From assembly GCF_049366555.1 (NCBI RefSeq), contig NZ_JBMMGT010000035.1:1-19600 (forward strand): 19,600 nucleotides of DNA, in the 5' to 3' direction. The translations under genes were made by a program, and so were the position numbers. Under the pieces are notes generated by a model. It was given only the letters and a program-made list of their open reading frames with translations. It was not told the origin of the DNA and did not search any database. The stretch is from Avibacterium volantium_A (GTDB lineage: Bacteria; Pseudomonadota; Gammaproteobacteria; Enterobacterales; Pasteurellaceae). This document shows, piece after piece, positions 15,277 through 19,600 of this stretch; position 1 is the first letter of the stretch, and the number at the start of each line of letters is the position of its first letter.

Positions 15277-16419
15277 CTATTTCCCTGTTAATAACTTCAT
15301 TAACACACCCTTTAATCCTTCAGGTTTGCTAGACTGATATTTTCTTGATAGCACCCCAATAACAGACTGTGTTAATTTTTTTAGTTGTTGCTCACCTTTT
15401 CGACCAAATTTAATTGATAATGAATTTTTTATATTAATTTTAGATAAATAAGGAATAACAGTATCAATTTGAGCATTTAATAAGGTTTCAATATCAGAAA
15501 TAGACATTGATTTAGCGAGATCAGGGTGATTATCAACCACAGATATAAAACAACGGAACAAACGCTTATCTGCATTTTGAACGCGAGCTAATTCAGATAA
15601 AAATGATTTCGCCACACGCAATGCGCCAAGATTGCGATTGACGATGAGTACGAAATTATCACACACATCATAGAATTGATTAAATTCATCTCTATCTACA
15701 TTAAAAATTGGCTGGTCGTAAATAATATAGTTATAGCTACTTGCAACATTCTCAGGAATGCTATGTAACGTACCGCGATAAAGATGAAGATATTCACTAT
15801 ATTCAACCACCTCATCTTTAACCACTTTCTTATTGACTAAAATATCAAGATCTTGCGAACCGCCTTTACCCTGAACAAGTAACACTGGCACTTGTGATTC
15901 AGTAACAATGCGATTAGCCAAATGCAACGAAGTAAGACTTGAGCCAATTCCGCCTTTACAACCTAACACACACACTTTCACCGTATGGCGTTTCGTTGGC
16001 ATATTTATGCCTGAAAGAATTCGCTCAATCATTTGAGGAAGTTGTGAATCAGTATGGAAATACGGCAAACCCTCACGTGCAAAACGCTGTGAAAAACGAA
16101 TTGAATCGTTATCCCCAACAAGACAGCACCACACATTTTGTGGCACTGTGCTATGAATGCGGATTAACACATCTTCAGTACTTACGGCATCGTGAATATC
16201 AATAATAATGCCAAAATACATTTCTGCAGATAGCTGAAAGTTTTTTTGTACATCTAAAAAATTACTAGGAATAATTTCAATCTGCTCTAATCCTCGAGTT
16301 CTTAAAAGTTGTGCAATACCTGTGCTTACTTTCTCACGGTCAGAAATAATACAAATTTTTCTTACTCTCGAGGAAACAGAATCATCTATTCCAAGTTTAT
16401 TTTTATCTAATAATAGCAT
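15277..16419 (-). CDS. tadZ: TadZ, ParA/MinD-like polar localisation factor
   Basis: TadZ (CpaE family) positions the Tad machine at the cell pole. The 380-residue product has an N-terminal receiver-like domain (about 20-135, starting KICIISDREK) and a C-terminal ParA/MinD-type ATPase domain from about 147. The P-loop is GCKGGIGSS (153-161). The signature lysine 155 is present, but the canonical Walker A lysine is serine 160, an atypical form also common in CpaE/TadZ proteins. IIYDQPIF near 234 is the Walker B region. A weak AGGT ribosome binding site precedes the ATG. It follows rcpA directly with 20 bp between, leaving no room for rcpB, and ends 15 bp before tadA. Confidence 0.9.
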   Translation of the reverse strand: MLLLDKNKLGIDDSVSSRVRKICIISDREKVSTGIAQLLRTRGLEQIEIIPSNFLDVQKNFQLSAEMYFGIIIDIHDAVSTEDVLIRIHSTVPQNVWCCLVGDNDSIRFSQRFAREGLPYFHTDSQLPQMIERILSGINMPTKRHTVKVCVLGCKGGIGSSLTSLHLANRIVTESQVPVLLVQGKGGSQDLDILVNKKVVKDEVVEYSEYLHLYRGTLHSIPENVASSYNYIIYDQPIFNVDRDEFNQFYDVCDNFVLIVNRNLGALRVAKSFLSELARVQNADKRLFRCFISVVDNHPDLAKSMSISDIETLLNAQIDTVIPYLSKINIKNSLSIKFGRKGEQQLKKLTQSVIGVLSRKYQSSKPEGLKGVLMKLLTGK

Positions 16420-16439
16420 TATAAAAACCTATATTTTAA

Positions 16440-17818
16440 TTATTGGCTAAATCCAGCCTGTCTGAAGAAATTACGCGTACCATCAGGGATTGGGAGTTTA
16501 AACATATCTTCAATTAAGCCTGTTGGTTTATAGCTAGGATATACTATAGAATCACTTGTTGTTGGTTTAACAAGGTAAACTGTTGCCACCACAATTAGCT
16601 CACGTTTATCTTTGTTTTTATCCACACTGCGGAAAAATGCGCCTAAAACAGGAATATCTGCGATGAATGGTGTTTTTGCAATCACATCACGGTCTGTTTC
16701 GTTATATAAACCACCAAGGATAAAGCTTCCGCCATCTGGCACTTCAAAGGTAGAACGTGAACGGCGAGATTCAAAAACTGGCACTAATAAACCATCTTTT
16801 GTTTGGCTCTGATTTGAAATATTGCTCACTTCTTGTGATAACAACACACGAATACGGCGATCTTTTAATAATTTTGCTGCCACATTTAACTTAATCCCGA
16901 ACTCTTTATAAGTTACTTCAGAACGGCCATCTCTGTCATAGCGCACAAGCGGTACTTCACCACCAATAAGAATGCCGCCAATTTCACCTGATAGTAATGA
17001 AATATTTGGTTCAGCTAATACACGCCCTTTTGAATCATTGCGCAATGCACGAATAAAAGAAGCAAAATGTGTTGCAGCATAAGCTAAAGACCCGACACCA
17101 TTTGTAGCACCGCCTAGCCACGCATAAGATTCATTTGGACTTGGTGAAAGATTTCTTGAATAATCACTCCAACTCCAATTAATGCCCATTTCATCGGTTA
17201 ATTTTTTGCTGACTTCAACCACAGAAAGTTGCACATTAATTTGTGCAGAATCATTTGTGGTAAGGCGTCAATCACATTGTTATAGCGGTATTCATCAAGG
17301 AATGGAACGTGTTCTTTTTCTCCCTCGCCGTTAATATCAACCATTTTCTTAATGGTTTCTTTTGATGCACCTAAGGCTTCTCCAACAATGCGTGTAACTT
17401 CCTGTTGTTCCACTGCAGATTTTGCTTTGCCTTCAATAACATAGGCTTTCCCTACACGTTTCACAGAAAGGTTAGTATTAGGGAATGCAAGTCTAATTTG
17501 ATGATTGGCTCGGTCAAGATCTTTCATCATACCATTCACATTAATGGTATCGTTGCGTAACTCATTGCCTTCTTCATCTAATACAGTGATTTCAGACACA
17601 CCTTCCCCTTTCGCATAAATAATAAAGCTGTTGTCGCCAATAATTTCATAATCAGCCACATCAGGGGAAGAAATAAAAATCGTATCAATCTTATTTTTAG
17701 TTTGAAGCGTACGGCTCTGCCCATCTTCCATATTAAAAACTTGGGCAGAAACACTTAATGGAAATGCCACGCCAACAACCAATGCGGCACGAGCCAATTT
17801 AAAAATAGAAAATTGCAT
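16440..17818 (-). pseudogene. rcpA: rcpA, Tad outer-membrane secretin, frameshifted
   Basis: RcpA is the GspD-like secretin pore through which Flp pili cross the outer membrane. The whole region equals about 460 codons, the usual size. It is read in two frames. The first runs from 17818 (signal peptide of about 25 residues, MQFSIFKLARAALVVGVAFP..VSAQ) through the pilus N-domain (about 27-100) and a BON-like region, to about VIDALP. The second begins ..TNDSAQINVQLSVVEVSK and contains the complete secretin domain (GILIGGEVPLV, DGGSFILGGL, IPVLGAFFRS). The frames meet near 17256-17264; one missing base there restores continuity. In the present sequence the first frame adds unrelated residues and ends at 17198, so no pore domain is made. 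GAGGT lies 8 bp before the ATG, one base after the rcpC stop. Confidence 0.9.
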
Positions 17819-17819
17819 T

Positions 17820-18641
17820 TTAGTTACCTCTTAAAGAACGAATTAATGTGCCACTTTGTTTGATTGGCTGTTTATCAGTATTTTCAGGAAGAATTAATAA
17901 ACGATTTTCACTTGCTGCAAGATAAAGGGTTTTAAGTTGCTCTGGCTCAAGTTTTAAACGAATTTTGAACGCACAGGTTTTTACTTCATCTTTATTCCCT
18001 TCTTCATTAACAGGTGTTTTCTTAATTTGCAGTAATTTTACAGATTTAAACACAGGAACAAATTTCACTTTGCTTTGGCTTTGATCTTTTCCGGCAAAAA
18101 CAGAAACTGCCACATTATCGCCTGCTTGTAGGGTTTCTAAACTAGAACTATCTACATCATAAATACAAGCAGTTTGCGCCACTTCACGAGTAGGATCGAT
18201 TGTGTAGCTAATGAAACGTTCATCATCTGGAGAAATTAAAATTTTTGGAGAAAGGTAGTCCCCTTGGGCAACATCTTGTGAAACGGTAAAACCGCGTAAT
18301 CTTTTATCTTCAGCATTTTTATCTTCTGGATTTTCTTGTCCAGATAAAAATGAAGTTAAATCATATTGCATTAGCACACTATTTTCATCAATAGGAAGTT
18401 CGCTAAACACAATATCTTGTTGTTTTAAAATATGACCGCGAGGAATATTTTTATTTACAGTTGCAAATAATGCCTTTTTGGTTTCCTTATTTTCCACAAC
18501 AGGTTTTTCTGGTTCAGGCTGTGGTGCTTCCACAGTTTGTGGCTGTTGAGGTGTAGAATCATCAGAAGAATAAAATAATATTCCTGTAATCCCAACGATT
18601 AAGATAAGAAATGCGGTAATAAATAATACCCTATAGTTCAT
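17820..18641 (-). CDS. rcpC: RcpC (CpaB family), Flp pilus assembly protein with SAF domain
   Basis: RcpC/CpaB is a periplasmic protein linked to the secretin and, in relatives, to pilus modification. The 273-residue product has one N-terminal membrane helix (about 4-26), a Pro/Glu-rich linker (about 30-55: PQQPQTVEAPQPEPEKPVVE) suited to spanning the periplasm, and a SAF domain at about 58-135 (VNKNIPRGHILKQQDIVFSE, QDVAQGDYLSPK). A CpaB/RcpC C-terminal region follows. AGGAG lies five bases before the ATG, and the gene begins 8 bp after tadV. It is intact, one base away from the broken rcpA. Confidence 0.9.
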   Translation of the reverse strand: MNYRVLFITAFLILIVGITGILFYSSDDSTPQQPQTVEAPQPEPEKPVVENKETKKALFATVNKNIPRGHILKQQDIVFSELPIDENSVLMQYDLTSFLSGQENPEDKNAEDKRLRGFTVSQDVAQGDYLSPKILISPDDERFISYTIDPTREVAQTACIYDVDSSSLETLQAGDNVAVSVFAGKDQSQSKVKFVPVFKSVKLLQIKKTPVNEEGNKDEVKTCAFKIRLKLEPEQLKTLYLAASENRLLILPENTDKQPIKQSGTLIRSLRGN

Positions 18642-18649
18642 AGCTGCTC

Positions 18650-19096
18650 CTATGGCAATAGTTGAATGTTGATGAATAAAAACAGATAACTAAGAAAACC
18701 TAGGCTAATTGCAACCCCGTAAGGCAAGCCATTTTTCTTAATTGCACTTCTAAAGAAAAGCAAACCACCAATAATTAGCAGTAAACCAAATAAGCTAATT
18801 AGTAATAAAACAAAAAACGCATTATTCGGTGGCACTAATAGCATCAATACAGTTAATAGCTTAATATCCCCTGCACCAATCACATTAAATAGAAAAAGAA
18901 AAAATCCGATAACGAGTGTAATCAAGGCGGGCTGCCAATATAACGTATGGTTGAGCAACCCGCCTAAAGGAAGTGCGGTCAAAAAAACAGCTAAAATTAA
19001 TTTATTACTTAATATTCTGTGGCGAATATCCTGCCAACTTAGAACACTAAGCAATAAGCTAATGATTGTAATAAGCACCCAAACCATTATTTCCAT
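18650..19096 (-). CDS. tadV: TadV, prepilin peptidase (A24 aspartyl protease family)
   Basis: TadV cleaves the leader of Flp prepilin and of the pseudopilins TadE and TadF at the inner membrane. The 148-residue polytopic protein has about five to six hydrophobic segments. The two catalytic aspartates are visible in SWQDIRHR (Asp23) and GAGDIK (Asp77, the GxGD motif). It lacks the N-methyltransferase domain of larger PilD enzymes, as usual for TadV. The ATG at 19096 has a weak ribosome binding site; ATG at 19087 is an alternative. A perfect extended uptake signal lies within the gene. A tiny leader frame with a better ribosome binding site ends one base before the ATG, which may couple translation. 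Confidence 0.9.
   Translation of the reverse strand: MEIMVWVLITIISLLLSVLSWQDIRHRILSNKLILAVFLTALPLGGLLNHTLYWQPALITLVIGFFLFLFNVIGAGDIKLLTVLMLLVPPNNAFFVLLLISLFGLLLIIGGLLFFRSAIKKNGLPYGVAISLGFLSYLFLFINIQLLP
18971..18979 (+). repeat. DNA uptake signal core inside tadV
   Basis: Exact AAGTGCGGT followed by CAAAAAAA, close to the extended Hin consensus. It is the only exact core I find in the whole tad block. Confidence 0.85.
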
Positions 19097-19097
19097 T

Positions 19098-19133
19098 TTA
19101 GTTTATCTTATTATATGTTTTATTTTTTACCAT
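19098..19133 (-). CDS. Possible 11-residue leader peptide upstream of tadV
   Basis: An ATG at 19133 is preceded by AAAGGAT at good spacing (7 bp) and opens a frame of 11 codons (MVKNKTYNKIN) ending in TAA one base before the tadV ATG. The tadV ATG itself lacks a good site, so ribosomes loading here could reinitiate at tadV. It could equally be chance in AT-rich DNA. Confidence 0.3.
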   Translation of the reverse strand: MVKNKTYNKIN

Positions 19134-19257
19134 TTTTACATCCTTTAAATGGCAAAATTTGCGTTATTCTAAACACATATAAACCACATAGAGAAACTCA
19201 TTACATTTTCTTTTTTGTAATGCTGAATTATCTCCAAATGGTTTATTTCTCCAAATA

Positions 19258-19281
19258 GAGGGAGAATCCCAATTCTCCCTC
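19258..19281 (-). terminator. Hairpin between flp and tadV, probable leaky terminator
   Basis: Perfect 10-bp stem GAGGGAGAAT with a 4-nt loop, 19 bp after the flp stop. On the minus strand it is followed by TATTTGG, a poor T-tract, so read-through to tadV is expected. It may also protect an abundant flp transcript from 3' decay. Confidence 0.6.
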
Positions 19282-19300
19282 TGAATATAGCATTTTTGCT

Positions 19301-19531
19301 TTATTGTTTGATTTTGTTTCCAGCTTCGCTAACTTTGGTTGTTAATGTAGCAAATTGTTTTTTAAGTTCATCAATAAAGCCACCTTCTTTATAGAACACA
19401 GCAACAACTAATACTGCAACAGCCACAGCGATTAAGCCGTATTCGATTGCAGTAACACCTTGTTGGTTTTCTTTAAAACGACGTAAGCCTTCAGTTACAG
19501 CGATATAGGCTTTAGTAGTCAAGTTAAACAT
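19301..19531 (-). CDS. flp: Flp prepilin, major subunit of the type IVb tight-adherence pilus
   Basis: Flp is the structural subunit of the bundled pili that mediate tight adherence and biofilm. The 76-residue prepilin has a long leader ending ENQQG; TadV should cut after Gly25. Glu30 and Tyr31 form the conserved EY pair of the Flp subfamily, followed by the hydrophobic stretch GLIAVAVAVLVVAVFY. The mature product is 51 residues, within the usual 50-60. AGGAGAT lies about 8 bp before the ATG. It is the first gene of the locus in this window and is separated from tadV by a hairpin and 204 bp. Relatives have two flp genes here; only one is seen between the hairpin and the window edge. The gene looks intact. 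Confidence 0.95.
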   Translation of the reverse strand: MFNLTTKAYIAVTEGLRRFKENQQGVTAIEYGLIAVAVAVLVVAVFYKEGGFIDELKKQFATLTTKVSEAGNKIKQ

Positions 19532-19600
19532 TTTTTAGATCTCCTAAATAAATTTTGAGTATATTAAAAAGTAAGCCCAAAACATTATTTCAATAATTCT
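19532..19600 (-). promoter_or_regulatory. flp upstream region, possible promoter (incomplete)
   Basis: On the minus strand TATACT (19558-19563) lies about 26 bp before the flp ATG and could be a -10 box. No convincing -35 is visible at 17 bp. The region is cut by the window end. Confidence 0.3.

Noticed and set aside
14699..15337. Plus-strand open frames opposite tadA
   Set aside because: They mirror the tadA codon pattern and carry no initiation signal or recognisable protein features.
17240..17290. Programmed ribosomal frameshift or phase-variable tract in rcpA
   Set aside because: No slippery heptamer, homopolymer or tandem repeat occurs at the frame switch, and secretins are not known to use frameshifting.
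1..19600. CRISPR array, insertion sequence or toxin-antitoxin pair
   Set aside because: I saw no regularly spaced repeats, no transposase with terminal inverted repeats and no small gene pair of that type on either strand.

Overview
The window fits a chromosomal segment of a Pasteurellaceae bacterium. Exact 9-bp Hin-type DNA uptake signal cores (AAGTGCGGT) occur between and inside genes. The glnS, macAB-type and tad proteins have the composition and layout of the Haemophilus/Aggregatibacter/Pasteurella/Avibacterium group. I cannot name a species from sequence alone.

Left edge (1-1084): the 3' part of a tyrosine-integrase gene, cut by the window start, runs up to a 26-bp copy of the 3' end of tmRNA (ssrA; T-loop, 3' acceptor strand and CCA). 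This looks like the right attachment site of an integrated element (prophage or genomic island) lying to the left. The main ssrA gene is expected off-window at its other end.

Housekeeping and efflux block (1085-7898): glnS (minus strand, own promoter and terminator) is divergent from a macA-macB-outer-membrane-factor operon (plus strand). Together these three genes encode a complete tripartite ABC efflux/secretion machine: periplasmic adaptor, inner-membrane ATPase/permease and lipoprotein-type outer-membrane channel. The shared 231-bp intergenic region holds two back-to-back sigma70-type promoters, a perfect TetR-type palindrome just downstream of the first macA promoter, and a tandem TTAAG box (PmrA/QseB-like) next to a second TATAAT.

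Tad block (7925-19600, all minus strand, read right to left): flp, tadV, rcpC, rcpA, tadZ, tadA, tadB, tadC, tadD, tadE, tadF, tadG. This is the tight-adherence (Flp type IVb pilus) locus, ending in a clear terminator. The order is that of the known Pasteurellaceae tad locus, but only one flp gene is visible and rcpB is absent between rcpA and tadZ. Two core genes are broken by single-base lesions: rcpA (secretin) by a one-base frameshift near 17258, and tadA (assembly ATPase) by an in-frame amber codon at 14542-14544. Unless these are sequencing errors, the strain should make prepilin and most Tad proteins but no Flp pili.

Exact uptake-signal cores number six in the first 7.9 kb and one in the 11.7-kb tad block, which agrees with the tad locus being a horizontally spread island. 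I found no fundamentally new system. The most informative signals are the decaying tad locus, the tmRNA-targeted integration boundary, and the layered regulatory region of the efflux operon.
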